A DNA stretch of 64,000 nt from Chloroflexota bacterium (GCA_005880695.1 VBGR01000041.1:1-64000); one strand, 5' to 3'; numbered from the stretch's first letter, positions 6,882 through 15,520 are shown. Translations and numbers: made by a program. The notes: generated by a model not told the origin, from the letters alone.

Positions 6882-9500
6882 CTACACGCCCCGCAATTCG
6901 CCGACACGGCGGAGAAGGGCGAAGGGTGTTTGCTCATCCTTCTGCCCTAACGGGTTATCCCGGAAAAGCGATACGACCAGCTCGCGATCCGCGCCCTGGC
7001 TGGCCCCCAGGACCGCACAGCCGATGTCGTTGGCGTCGATGATCGCGACGCCGCAACCAAAGGCTGCGGCGAGCCGCCTGGCCACGCCGTCCGGATCGGC
7101 GGGCGCCCGCTTGGCGTGCGTGTTCGAAGGCGGGATCGTGTAGGGCGTGGGCCCGTCGATCGCGGCCACCCGGGGACCGGCCACGCGGTAGAAGACGCCG
7201 CGCATCCCAAGCGGCTTGGTCACCACGGCAGCGCCGGCGGCGAGCAGGACCCGGCCGAGCCCGACCTCTTCGATCGCGAGCTGCATGGTCTCGGGCATGG
7301 CTATGCCGATGCCGACCGGGCTGCGCCGCACATAGCGGGAAAGGAGCTTGGCGGCCCGCCCGGGGTGCACCTCCTCGATTGGAAGGGAGCGGCCCTGGCT
7401 GACGGCGACAGCCTTCTCGCTGAGGGCGAGGACGTCGCCAGGCTCCAGCCCGGCCGAGCCCAGCGCCTCGCGAACGGCGGCCTCGAGATCGTCGCCCGGC
7501 GCCACCTTCCTCGATTTCAATGGGGCCCGCGCGAAGACGGCGCCGCCCCTGGCCGTTGCGAAGAGGTGGCGGCCGGGATTGGGCTGGAACCGCTCCAAAG
7601 CGGCCGACGCCGAGGCGGTTCCAAGCAGGCTTGGAGCCAGCTCATCGCCGATCCGGGCCAGGCCGGCCTCCGGAAGGCGACCGGTCCGCGCCCCGCCTTC
7701 CGGGCTGAAGAAGACCCGGAGCCAGGCTTCGGTGTTCAGCGCCCGCCAGACGAAGGGGTGTTCCTCGAGCCGGTCGTCGCAGACCCGGTCGAATGCGTCC
7801 GCCAGGGCGAGTCCGTCCCAGTAAGGGCGCGCGCAGAAGGCGGGCGAGCGGAGCAGGCCCTGCACCCAGGCCCGCTCGGCCCGGAGCCAGCGGAACTCGG
7901 GGGTTGTGAATCCGACCTTCCAGCGGCGGGTACGGATCTTCTCCGGCAGCACGCCGCGCAGGCCCTCGCGAAGGATGGCCCGGCTCCAGCCGGCGTCGAC
8001 GATGGCCGTCTCTGGGAGCCGCAGGATCCACTCCACCAGCTCCTGGTCGAGGTAAGGCGGGCGCGACTCCATCGAGAAGGCCATCGAGTTGCGGTCCTCG
8101 TAGCGAAGCAGGCTCGGCAGGCTGAACTCGGTCAGGTCCTGCAGCAAGCGCCGCTTCAAGTCGTCGCGTACGCGCGGGTCGCGCGCCGGCTGGACCGACG
8201 CCCGGAAGCCGTCGCGGATGAGGCGCGCGGTTGGAAAGCGCTTGCCGCGTTCGCCGAGCCGCCTGCGCAGAAGCGGCCAGAGCACGTCGCGCGCGGCCCA
8301 GGCCTCGGCCAGCAGCCGGCCGAATCGGCGTTCGCGGAGCAGCTGCCGCAGGTAGACGAACTGGTAGGGCACGTAGCCCGCCAGCAACTCGTCACCGCCC
8401 TGGCCGTCGAGCAGCACCGTGACCTCGCCCTGAGCCTTGCGCATGACGCACCACTGCGCGTAGGGGCCGGTCGAGACCATCGGCTCCTCCTGGTGCCAGA
8501 CGACGCGGTCCAGCTCCTCGAGAAAGCGCTCCGCAGTCGGATGGACGAAGTTCTTCTCCGCACCGGTCGCCTTCAGAACCAGGTCGATGTAGTCGCGCTC
8601 GTCGATCGGGTCGCCGTCGAAGACCGCGCTGAACGTCTTCAGGTGGTCGCCCATCGACGCGGCGTCGGGGACGTGCTTCTCGAGCAGCTCGGACATGAAA
8701 CAGACGATGGCGGAAGAGTCCAGGCCGCCCGAGAGGCAGGTGCCGACAGGCACCTCAGCAACGAGCCGGCGCTCGACGGCCTTCTCGAAGAGCCGCCGGA
8801 ACTCTTGCGGGTCGGCGCTGCCGTCGCTGGCCAGGACGGGCTGCCAGTAGCGCTCCTGCGTCATGCCGCCGGCATCGACGACCGCATAATGCGCGGCCGG
8901 GAGCTGGTGCACTCCCTTGAAGAAGCTCTCGTCCCGGCGGTCATGGAAGCCGAGCGTCAGGTAGTCATGGATCCGCTGCGGGTCCGGGTCGCTGCTGAAG
9001 GCGGGCTCCTGGAAGAAGGCCTTTATCTCTGACGCGAAGAGCAGGCGCCCTCCCGCGCGCGCCCAGTAAAGGGGCTTGATGCCGAAGTGGTCGCGGGCGA
9101 GGACCAGCTTGGGAGCGCCGTTGCGCCTGTCGACGATGGCCGCGGCCCACATCCCGTTGAAGCGGGAGAAACACTCCGGGCCCCACTCCTCGTAGCCGTG
9201 CACGATGACCTCGGTGTCGGAGTTGGTGCGGAACTCGTGGCCGGCGGACTTCAGCTCCTGGCGGAGCTCGCGGTAGTTGTAGATCTCGCCGTTGTAGACA
9301 GTGACTACGCGCGCGTCTTCGTTGGCTATCGGCTGCCGGCCGAGCTCGATGTCGATGATCGCCAGGCGGCGCATGCCGAGGGAGGCGTCCGGCGTTTCCA
9401 GGAAGCCGTCGTCGTCCGGCCCGCGGTGGCGGATACAGGCGGCCATGCCTTCCAGCACGCCTCGCTCGGGCGGCCCCCAGAAGCCGCAAATGCCGCACAT
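6882..9500 (-). CDS. asnB: Asparagine synthetase (glutamine-hydrolysing) fused to a CofE-like gamma-glutamyl ligase domain
   Basis: 872 aa from MCGICGF, which supplies the N-terminal nucleophile Cys2. An Ntn glutaminase domain fills residues 2 to about 205. The ATP-pyrophosphatase synthetase domain carries SGGLDSS at 257-263 and runs to about 615. After a linker, residues about 644-872 look like the F420-0:gamma-glutamyl ligase (CofE/FbiB) family: GDVLALSEKAVAVSQGR, PLGMRGVFYRVAG and IIDANDIGCAVLG. Ordinary AsnB ends near 620 aa, so this is a fusion in a single uninterrupted frame. It starts 2 bases after the flippase stop. Known AsnB relatives amidate aspartate or cell-wall carboxyls. The joined domain suggests modification of an exported glycan or peptide by amidation or glutamylation (inference). 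Confidence 0.9.
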   Translation of the reverse strand: MCGICGFWGPPERGVLEGMAACIRHRGPDDDGFLETPDASLGMRRLAIIDIELGRQPIANEDARVVTVYNGEIYNYRELRQELKSAGHEFRTNSDTEVIVHGYEEWGPECFSRFNGMWAAAIVDRRNGAPKLVLARDHFGIKPLYWARAGGRLLFASEIKAFFQEPAFSSDPDPQRIHDYLTLGFHDRRDESFFKGVHQLPAAHYAVVDAGGMTQERYWQPVLASDGSADPQEFRRLFEKAVERRLVAEVPVGTCLSGGLDSSAIVCFMSELLEKHVPDAASMGDHLKTFSAVFDGDPIDERDYIDLVLKATGAEKNFVHPTAERFLEELDRVVWHQEEPMVSTGPYAQWCVMRKAQGEVTVLLDGQGGDELLAGYVPYQFVYLRQLLRERRFGRLLAEAWAARDVLWPLLRRRLGERGKRFPTARLIRDGFRASVQPARDPRVRDDLKRRLLQDLTEFSLPSLLRYEDRNSMAFSMESRPPYLDQELVEWILRLPETAIVDAGWSRAILREGLRGVLPEKIRTRRWKVGFTTPEFRWLRAERAWVQGLLRSPAFCARPYWDGLALADAFDRVCDDRLEEHPFVWRALNTEAWLRVFFSPEGGARTGRLPEAGLARIGDELAPSLLGTASASAALERFQPNPGRHLFATARGGAVFARAPLKSRKVAPGDDLEAAVREALGSAGLEPGDVLALSEKAVAVSQGRSLPIEEVHPGRAAKLLSRYVRRSPVGIGIAMPETMQLAIEEVGLGRVLLAAGAAVVTKPLGMRGVFYRVAGPRVAAIDGPTPYTIPPSNTHAKRAPADPDGVARRLAAAFGCGVAIIDANDIGCAVLGASQGADRELVVSLFRDNPLGQKDEQTPFALLRRVGELRGV

Positions 9501-9502
9501 GG

Positions 9503-10978
9503 CTACCTGGCGCGCGAGGGCAGGGCCCTGCGCGCGATGGCGATCTCTTCGGCGTCGAACGCCCGGACCAGGACGAGGGCGACGCCGTAGACGAGCACTC
9601 CGACCAGTATCGCGCCCAGCACTTCGAGCCCGTGGGCGGAGCGGAAAGGCAGCAGGGCGGCGCCCATCACCGCCCCGGCGAGCGCGATCCGCCAGCTCAG
9701 TCGGAAGACCGGCACCCGGCCGATCTCCCGCGCCACGAAAGCCCAGCCCACGACCAGCAGGACGAGCTCGGTCAGGTTCGTGGCCCAGGCCGCACCGAGA
9801 TAGCCGAAGGACGGGATCAGGGCCAGGTTGAGCGCGACATTGGCGACCATGCTGGCCAGCGCGGTCCACATGAAGAGGTGCTGTCGGTCCGCGGCGTTGA
9901 GCGCGCCGATGAAAGCGTTGGTGATGAACATTAGAAAGATCCCGGAGCCGAGGATCTGGAGCGCGGGCGTGGCGGGTCCGAAGTGCCCCGTGCGGTCGAA
10001 GAGGGCGTTGATCCCCGGGGCGAGCAGGACGACACCGACGCTGGCCGGCCAGCCCACCGCGAAAAGCGCCTTGTAAAAGCGATTGATCGCCACCTGCAGC
10101 TGCGCTACCGAGGCTCTGAAGTAAACGCCGAGGACCGGAAAGACCACGTTCAGCATCGTCACCGGGATGAAGAGCAACGCCTCGAAGGGCTTGTACGCGA
10201 AGCCGTACCAGCCCACCTCCTGGTAGGGCCGGAAGAGCGGCAGGATCGTAAGGTCCGACTTGAAGTAGATGGTCGTAATCACGAAAGTGGCCGCGAAGGG
10301 CAGGCTGAGCCTCAGCCAGTGGAGCAGGAAGGCCGGCTCCAGCTGCCAGCCGAGACGGGCGATGCGCCTTGCGGCGATCACGATCGAGAAGAAGACGCAG
10401 CTGAAGGCGTAGCTGGCGGCGTAAGCCCAGAGGTAGTAGGCGACGCCCATGTGGAGCCGCACCCCGAGCAGCGTCAGGCTGACCAGGATGCCGGCCTCGA
10501 CGACTATCGCGATCGCCTCGTACCCGAGGCGCCCGGTCGCGTAGAACGTGCTTCGGAGGACGTTGGCGTAAGCGTTCAGGACCATGGTCGCGAAGGCCGC
10601 CGCGAGCAGGCTTTCGAGGCCGTAGATCGCAAGGACAGCGGCCAGCGCCAGGAACCCGGCGACGGCTAGCACGGCGCGCGAGCTGAGCACGTTGCGGAGG
10701 TAGCGCGAGAGTTCCTGCGGGTTGCGCGCGGCCTCCCGGACGTAGAGGTTGTTGAAGCCGAGGTCGACGACGACCGAGACCAGCGACATGAGCGTGATGC
10801 CCGTCTGGAAGCGGCCGGTGCCGGCGGCGCCGAGGCTGGCGGCCGCCCCAAAGAAGGTGACCAAGGCGAGGAGCCGGGAGACCACCCGGGCTCCCAGGAG
10901 CAGAGCCGTGTTACGCAGCGCCCGGCTGCCCAGCCCGCCCGGCACGGGAGTGACCGGGCTCTCGGCGTCGGCCTCCAT
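9503..10978 (-). CDS. Polysaccharide flippase, MOP/Wzx superfamily
   Basis: 491-aa integral membrane protein with about 12-14 hydrophobic segments from residue 25 on. It resembles polysaccharide biosynthesis (RfbX/Wzx-type) exporters: ALRNTALLLGARVVSRLLAL at the N-terminus, DLGFNNLYVREAAR in the first loop and a conserved FIPVTMLNVVFPVL stretch mid-protein. It would translocate a lipid-linked glycan across the membrane. It starts 2 bases after the coiled-coil gene and ends 2 bases before the asparagine synthetase gene, so the three are almost certainly cotranscribed. The substrate cannot be told, and no glycosyltransferase lies beside it. Confidence 0.87.
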   Translation of the reverse strand: MEADAESPVTPVPGGLGSRALRNTALLLGARVVSRLLALVTFFGAAASLGAAGTGRFQTGITLMSLVSVVVDLGFNNLYVREAARNPQELSRYLRNVLSSRAVLAVAGFLALAAVLAIYGLESLLAAAFATMVLNAYANVLRSTFYATGRLGYEAIAIVVEAGILVSLTLLGVRLHMGVAYYLWAYAASYAFSCVFFSIVIAARRIARLGWQLEPAFLLHWLRLSLPFAATFVITTIYFKSDLTILPLFRPYQEVGWYGFAYKPFEALLFIPVTMLNVVFPVLGVYFRASVAQLQVAINRFYKALFAVGWPASVGVVLLAPGINALFDRTGHFGPATPALQILGSGIFLMFITNAFIGALNAADRQHLFMWTALASMVANVALNLALIPSFGYLGAAWATNLTELVLLVVGWAFVAREIGRVPVFRLSWRIALAGAVMGAALLPFRSAHGLEVLGAILVGVLVYGVALVLVRAFDAEEIAIARRALPSRAR

Positions 10979-10980
10979 GC

Positions 10981-11490
10981 TCAGCCCTCTCGTGGCCGGG
11001 CGAACACGTCAGCCGGGTCGACCAGCCGCTCCAGGCGCGTCCCCGGAAAGTGGATCCGCACGCCCGGCCGCCCTGGCGCGCCGAAGTCCCAGCCTGCGGA
11101 GTAATAGCGCTGGGCCTCGGCCAGGTCCTTTGCCTGCGCGACCTGGCGGCCGTCGCTGAAGCCGATCGTCTGGGCGCGAGCGCCAGGGAAGCCGAGGCGG
11201 ACGACGCCGCCGGTGCGAAGGTTGTAGGTGTAGTCGTCGAGTACCCCGCTATCGCTGGCGGCGACGAGATCGACCAGGTTTGGAAAGGCGCCTTCCTTCA
11301 TGGCTGACTTGAGATCGGCCCGGGCCTTGACCTGCTCCAGGCGCTCGCGGCGGCGGAGCTCGGTCAGGAGGACGTCCCGTTCCGCCCGCAGCCCCGCCAG
11401 CTCCTGTTCGAGCGGCCGCATCCGCGCCCGGAGCTCCTCGATCCGGCGCCCGAGCTCGTCGGGGTCGAGCTGCACGAGATCCTCCGGCAT
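10981..11490 (-). CDS. Hypothetical coiled-coil protein, first gene of the flippase-asnB-PBP run
   Basis: 169 aa from ATG 11490. Residues about 10-65 form a charged heptad-rich helix (ELGRRIEELRARMRPLEQEL) typical of a coiled coil. The remainder looks beta-rich (TYNLRTGGVVRLGFPGARAQ, then GRPGVRIHFPGTRLERLVDP). No signal peptide or membrane segment is seen, and I do not recognise the family. The 2-base gap to the flippase implies translational coupling. The open frame extends to 11601, but that would overlap the divergent amidohydrolase. Confidence 0.75.
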   Translation of the reverse strand: MPEDLVQLDPDELGRRIEELRARMRPLEQELAGLRAERDVLLTELRRRERLEQVKARADLKSAMKEGAFPNLVDLVAASDSGVLDDYTYNLRTGGVVRLGFPGARAQTIGFSDGRQVAQAKDLAEAQRYYSAGWDFGAPGRPGVRIHFPGTRLERLVDPADVFARPREG

Positions 11491-11495
11491 CCCGG

Positions 11496-11508
11496 ATATT
11501 GTCGGCAG
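11496..11508 (+). promoter_or_regulatory. Compact divergent promoter region with TATTGT six bases before an ATG
   Basis: Only 18 bases separate two divergent ATGs (11490 minus, 11509 plus). TATTGT at 11497-11502 sits six bases before the plus-strand ATG, and its complement (GACAAT) sits at similar spacing before the minus-strand ATG. This fits leaderless transcripts in both directions; no ribosome binding site fits in the gap on the plus strand. Confidence 0.45.
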
Positions 11509-12354
11509 ATGCCGGTCCCTCTCGACTTTCACGTCCATCCGTCCACCTCTGAATATCTCGAAGGCTCGCTCGGGAGTTACTTGCCCGACCTCGAGCACCA
11601 CTTCCGGATGGAGATGCGCGTGCGCACCGTCGAGGAGATGGCGGCGGATTTCGAAGGCCTGCGCGGCGTGCTGCTGGCCTGGGATGCCGAAACCTTCAGC
11701 GGGCGCCCGGCGGTGACCAACGACTTCGTGGTCTCGGTCTGCCGCCGCTACCCGGACCGCTTCATCCCCTTCGGCTCGGTCGACCCCTTAAAGGGCGAGG
11801 CGGCGATCGCCGAGGCCCGCCGCGCGGTCCGCGAGCTGAGCGTCAAGGGCTTCAAGTTCCACCCTGCCGCCCAGGGCTTCCGGCCCTCCGACCCTCGCCA
11901 CTTCCCACTCTTCGAGGAGATCGCCGGTCTCCACGTGCCCTGCCTCTTCCACGCCGGCACGACGGGGCTGGGAGCAGGCACCCCTGGCGGCTCGGGGATC
12001 GCGCTGGCGCCGGTCCAGCCCATCCAGTTCGATACGCTGGCGGCCGCCTTCCCGACGTTGGTGATCGTCTGCGCCCACCCGGCCTGGCCCTGGCAGCTGG
12101 AGATGAACGCGGTCGCCGCCCATAAGGCCAACCTCTACATCGACCTCTCGGGCTGGGCGCCCAAGTACTTCCCTCCGGAGCTCACCCGCGAGCTCGGCCG
12201 CGGGCTCCAGGACAAGGCGCTCTTCGGGACCGACTACCCGTTCATCCTGCCCGAGCGCTGGCTCCGCGAGTTCGAGACCTTCGACCTGCCCCCTGACGTC
12301 AAAGAAAAGATCCTCTGGCGGAATGCGGAGCGCCTTCTCGATCTTGTTGACTGA
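11509..12354 (+). CDS. Amidohydrolase family protein (amidohydrolase_2 / ACMSD-like TIM barrel)
   Basis: 281-aa metal-dependent hydrolase or decarboxylase. Metal ligands are visible as HVH in LDFHVHPST (residues 7-9), KGFKFHPAAQGF, LFHAGTTG, CAHPAWPW and the barrel-end Asp in LFGTDYPF. The family includes 2-amino-3-carboxymuconate-semialdehyde decarboxylase and resorcylate decarboxylase-like enzymes; the substrate cannot be assigned. The LLM oxidoreductase gene begins one base after its stop, so the two probably act in one catabolic or detoxification step pair. Confidence 0.88.
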   Translation: MPVPLDFHVHPSTSEYLEGSLGSYLPDLEHHFRMEMRVRTVEEMAADFEGLRGVLLAWDAETFSGRPAVTNDFVVSVCRRYPDRFIPFGSVDPLKGEAAIAEARRAVRELSVKGFKFHPAAQGFRPSDPRHFPLFEEIAGLHVPCLFHAGTTGLGAGTPGGSGIALAPVQPIQFDTLAAAFPTLVIVCAHPAWPWQLEMNAVAAHKANLYIDLSGWAPKYFPPELTRELGRGLQDKALFGTDYPFILPERWLREFETFDLPPDVKEKILWRNAERLLDLVD

Positions 12355-12355
12355 G

Positions 12356-13231
12356 ATGGTCATGAAAATCGGGATCGGACTCCCCAACACCGTCCCGGAC
12401 ACCCCCGGCAAAGGCCTCCTGGAATGGGCTCGCCAGGCCGAGGCGGCCGGCTTCGCCTCGCTGGCCACGATCGGACGCGTGACCTTTCCGGGGTATGAAG
12501 AGCTCGTCGCACTTGCCGCCGCGGCCGGTGTCACAAGCAAGATCGGCCTCTTCACCAACGTCCTCCTCGCGGCCACGCGCGACCCGGTGCTGCTGGCGAA
12601 GGAGGCGGCCTCTCTCGACCAGCTCTCGGGAGGGCGGTTCGTGCTGGGTGTGGGCGCCGGAGGGCGTGAGGACGACTTCATCGCCACCGAGCGGAGCTTC
12701 CACGACCGCGGCCGCCGGCTCGACGCCGCGGTGGATCTCATGCACCGGGCCTGGAAAGGCGAGCCGGTGGCGGGCAGCCCGGTCGCGATCGGGCCGCGGC
12801 CGGTCAGCGGCGACGCGGTGCCTATGCTCTTCGGCGGCTACAAGCCTGCCGCCTTTCGGCGCTGCGCGCGCTGGGGCATTGGTTACACCCAGGGCGGGGG
12901 GACGGCCGAGTCCCTGCGCGAGCTCAAGCGACAGGTCGAGGAAGCCTGGAAAGAGGCCGCAAGGGAGGGCCGGCCCCAGATCCGGGCGCTGGTTTATTTC
13001 GCGCTCGGACCGGGGTCCGAGGAGAAGGCGCGAGCCTACCTGGACACCTACTACCAGCGTCCCCAGATCGCCGACTCCATTCCGAAGACATCAGAGGCGA
13101 TCCAGCAGACGATCGCGGCCTACGAGGCGGTCGGGTGCGACCTGCTGAGCTTTACTCCCACCAGCAGCGACCTCGACCAGGTCGAGCGTCTGCGTGACGC
13201 GGTCGGAGCGGAGGTCCTGGCGGCGGTCTAA
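12356..13231 (+). CDS. LLM-class flavin-dependent (probably F420-type) oxidoreductase
   Basis: Luciferase-like monooxygenase-fold enzyme, 291 aa from ATG 12356 (a second ATG two codons on gives MKIGIGLPNT). Family signs are the N-terminal beta-strand KIGIGLP, SLATIGRV, KIGLFTNVLLAATRDPVLLAKEAASL and the GGRFVLGVGAGGRED motif. In high-GC Gram-positives many such proteins use coenzyme F420; FMN cannot be excluded. It starts one base after the amidohydrolase stop. It ends convergently with the TetR gene, overlapping it by 4 bases. Confidence 0.88.
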   Translation: MVMKIGIGLPNTVPDTPGKGLLEWARQAEAAGFASLATIGRVTFPGYEELVALAAAAGVTSKIGLFTNVLLAATRDPVLLAKEAASLDQLSGGRFVLGVGAGGREDDFIATERSFHDRGRRLDAAVDLMHRAWKGEPVAGSPVAIGPRPVSGDAVPMLFGGYKPAAFRRCARWGIGYTQGGGTAESLRELKRQVEEAWKEAAREGRPQIRALVYFALGPGSEEKARAYLDTYYQRPQIADSIPKTSEAIQQTIAAYEAVGCDLLSFTPTSSDLDQVERLRDAVGAEVLAAV

Positions 13232-13947
13232 GTCCTTCCCGGCGCCCTACCTTGACCCTCCGGATCAAGTGGCGAAGGAGGACCTGGCTGGTCCTGCAGG
13301 AACGCCAGCAGGCGGTCCATCGGCGGTGGCTCCCCGGCGACGACGTAGGCCATCGCGGCGTGGGAGAGGACCAGGCCTTTGAGGGCGCGGAACGCCCCGT
13401 GGGGGTCCTCGCCTCGGATCAGGGCCTGGATCGCGATGCCATCGATCGCCCCGGCGACGGCGGCCGCCAGGTCCTTGGGATCGAACGGGCTCTGCGCCGG
13501 CAGCTGCTCGCTGACCTTGCGGGACTCTTCGGCCACGTCCGCCACGAACTCGTCCGACATGGCTCGCAGCCGCTTCAGGATCGCCGGGTTGCGCATGCCA
13601 ACCGAGTACATGTCGAACATCAGCCGGAAAAACTCGGGTCGCTCGCGGCACTTCGCCTCGGCCGCGTCGAGACCGGTGGCGATCCGCTCCAGCGGGTCAG
13701 ACAGGTCGTCGATGGCGGCCAGCCATTCGGCTTCTACCTCGCGGTGCAGCTGCTCGACCACTTCCGTCAGGAGCTCCTCCTTGGAGTCGAAGTAGTAGTG
13801 GAGCAGCCCGGGCGCCACGCCCACCTCCTGGGCGATCTCCTTCATCGAGGTGTTCTCATAGCCCTGCCTGCCCAGGACCGCGGCGGCCGCGTCCACGATC
13901 TGCACCCGGCGATCAGCCCTGGGTCGGGTCCGCTCGCGAGTCTTCAG
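13228..13947 (-). CDS. TetR/AcrR family transcriptional regulator
   Basis: About 239 aa. The N-terminal DNA-binding domain includes RRVQIVDAAAAVLGRQGYEN and the helix-turn-helix TSMKEIAQEVGVAPGLLHYY followed by FDSKEELL; the C-terminal ligand domain is helical. No ATG, GTG or TTG lies upstream of the HTH in frame before GTG in RRVQ. The natural start is CTG at 13947, whose CTGA overlaps the TGA of the upstream gene, with AGAGG about ten bases before. It probably represses its own two-gene unit through the palindromes at 14300-14338. Confidence 0.88.
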   Translation of the reverse strand: MKTRERTRPRADRRVQIVDAAAAVLGRQGYENTSMKEIAQEVGVAPGLLHYYFDSKEELLTEVVEQLHREVEAEWLAAIDDLSDPLERIATGLDAAEAKCRERPEFFRLMFDMYSVGMRNPAILKRLRAMSDEFVADVAEESRKVSEQLPAQSPFDPKDLAAAVAGAIDGIAIQALIRGEDPHGAFRALKGLVLSHAAMAYVVAGEPPPMDRLLAFLQDQPGPPSPLDPEGQGRAPGRT

Positions 13948-14279
13948 GAAGCCAGCACCTCTGCCTCGACGTTCAATAGTGTGGCGAACGGCCCGCAGAG
14001 GAGCTCGCAGGCCGCGGGGCTCAGCCGGGCGCCGGCATCTAGCGCCGCCGCGGCCCCGGCCGCCGCAGCCTGCGCCAGGACGCTGGCACCCCCTCGCCGG
14101 GCCACCTTGAGGGCGACCAGACCGGCCTCGAGGCCTCCCAGGTCCAGAGCTCTGTCCCAGGCCTCGTCCCAGGCTGCCAGCCCGACTCCGGCGTGGGCCA
14201 GGGATGCCTCGATCCGACGCCAGTCCTCCTCCCCGAACGCCTTCAGCGATTCCAGGAATGCCGCGCTGCGATCCACCAT
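13944..14279 (-). CDS. Small hypothetical protein cotranscribed with the TetR regulator
   Basis: 111 aa from ATG 14279, preceded by AGAGG at ten bases; a second in-frame ATG at 14297 is possible. The sequence is alpha-helical and alanine-rich in the middle (ASVLAQAAAAGAAAALDAG) and starts MVDRSAAFLESLKAFGEEDW. It has no signal peptide, and I recognise no family. Its stop overlaps the CTG start of the TetR gene, which ties the two translationally. It may be a helical partner of the regulated pathway or a non-enzymatic accessory protein. Confidence 0.65.
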   Translation of the reverse strand: MVDRSAAFLESLKAFGEEDWRRIEASLAHAGVGLAAWDEAWDRALDLGGLEAGLVALKVARRGGASVLAQAAAAGAAAALDAGARLSPAACELLCGPFATLLNVEAEVLAS

Positions 14280-14299
14280 GACTCCGAAACCTCTCATGT

Positions 14300-14338
14300 G
14301 ATTGGTTGACCAATCAATTTGACTGACTAACCAATCAA
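14300..14338. promoter_or_regulatory. Paired palindromic operators for the TetR unit
   Basis: A perfect 7+2+7 palindrome GATTGGTTGACCAATC (14300-14315) is followed by a near-palindrome TTGACTGACTAACCAATCAA (14319-14338; arms match 6 of 7). Both lie just upstream of the small-protein/TetR unit, in the 80 bases between the MFS stop and the ATG at 14279. Spacing and symmetry fit binding of TetR dimers and autorepression. Confidence 0.7.
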
Positions 14339-14359
14339 ACCACTTTTGAGACGCCGCGG

Positions 14360-15517
14360 TCAAGCCTCGTGCTCGCCTCTTCGGCTCCGGAAGCCCACGT
14401 AGAGTGCCACGTCGTATGCGATCTTGAGGCCGCCCCCCAAGTAGAAAGGCAGGCCGAATTGAGCCGCTTGGATGGCAAGACCGGCCAGGAAAGGTCCCGC
14501 AACGAGGCCGAGGCCGCGGACCGCGCCGGTCGTCGCCAGTGCCCCGGCGCGATGCGCCGGCGCGACGATGGACACCACATAGGCCTGGCGGGCCGGAACG
14601 TCCATCTGCGAGATTGCAAACCGGCAGAGCAGAAGCCCGATCGCCCAAGCCAGGGTTGGGCTCAACGGGATGGCCAGCAGCAGGAGGTTGCTCGGCAGGT
14701 GCGTGAAGACCATCGTGTTGACGAGACCGACCCGGCTCGCGAGCCGGCCGGAGAGCTCGTAGCCCGCCGCCTGCAACAGACCGATAGCCGCAAAGCTCGG
14801 TCCTAGCACGGAGCTCGGCGCCCCGAAACGGGCGTGGAGCCAGTAAGCGATGACGGCGTTGGCGACGAAGCCCCCGCCCAGCGCGTCGAGCCCGAAGAGA
14901 GCGGCCAGGCCCGACAAGCCCCTCAGGTCGAGACGGGTCGTGGGTGGGGTGGCGACCTCCACGGCCCGCGAAAGAAGGAGCGAGAGGACGGCCGTGACCA
15001 GCCCGGCCAGCCCGAAGACGATGAACAAGAGGCTGGAGCGATTGAGGTCGGCGGCGCCGCCCGCCGCCAGACCGCCCAAGGCTCCGCCCAGCGCGCCAAC
15101 CAGCGAGTAGCGGCCGAACGCGAGGTTGCGGGCGCGGGCGTCAACTGCCTCGGCCAGCATCGGCTGCTCCACGGCGAGGAAGGGGCCGACGTCGAGCCCC
15201 GCCCCGCCCAGCATCCCGGTGAGGCCGGCAGGGAGCAGCAGCCAAGGCGAGTGCGCGAAAGCCAGGTCGACGCCTGTCATCAGCATCAAGACCCCGGTCA
15301 GGGCCAGGACGGGCCGGCGTCCCAGCCGCCTGCTGAGCGGTGCCGCGACCAGCCCGGAAAGCGCGCCCGCGCCGAGCCCTATCGCGAGAGCGGCGCCGAT
15401 CTGGGCCGCTGCAAGGCCTTTCCTCTCCAGATGGAGGCCGAGGATCACGGTGCCGAGACCGAAACCGAAGGCACGGACCAAGCGGGCGCTCAGCAGGAGC
15501 AGGTAATCGCGTCGCAT
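14360..15517 (-). CDS. Major facilitator superfamily transporter
   Basis: 385-aa membrane protein with about 11-12 transmembrane helices. It shows an MFS-type loop after helix 2 (SRRLGRRPVLAL) and a second-half repeat. Substrate unknown; it looks like a sugar- or drug-exporter-type MFS. The gene faces away from sufR, and the 41 bases between the two start codons contain the SufR-type operator, so it may respond to iron-sulfur status as well. The TetR operators lie just after its stop and probably do not regulate it. Confidence 0.88.
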   Translation of the reverse strand: MRRDYLLLLSARLVRAFGFGLGTVILGLHLERKGLAAAQIGAALAIGLGAGALSGLVAAPLSRRLGRRPVLALTGVLMLMTGVDLAFAHSPWLLLPAGLTGMLGGAGLDVGPFLAVEQPMLAEAVDARARNLAFGRYSLVGALGGALGGLAAGGAADLNRSSLLFIVFGLAGLVTAVLSLLLSRAVEVATPPTTRLDLRGLSGLAALFGLDALGGGFVANAVIAYWLHARFGAPSSVLGPSFAAIGLLQAAGYELSGRLASRVGLVNTMVFTHLPSNLLLLAIPLSPTLAWAIGLLLCRFAISQMDVPARQAYVVSIVAPAHRAGALATTGAVRGLGLVAGPFLAGLAIQAAQFGLPFYLGGGLKIAYDVALYVGFRSRRGEHEA

Positions 15518-15520
15518 TTA

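Noticed and set aside
13948-14313. TetR frame extended upstream to 361 aa
   Set aside because: The extra 122 residues are glycine/arginine-rich and read across the small protein gene in a different frame.
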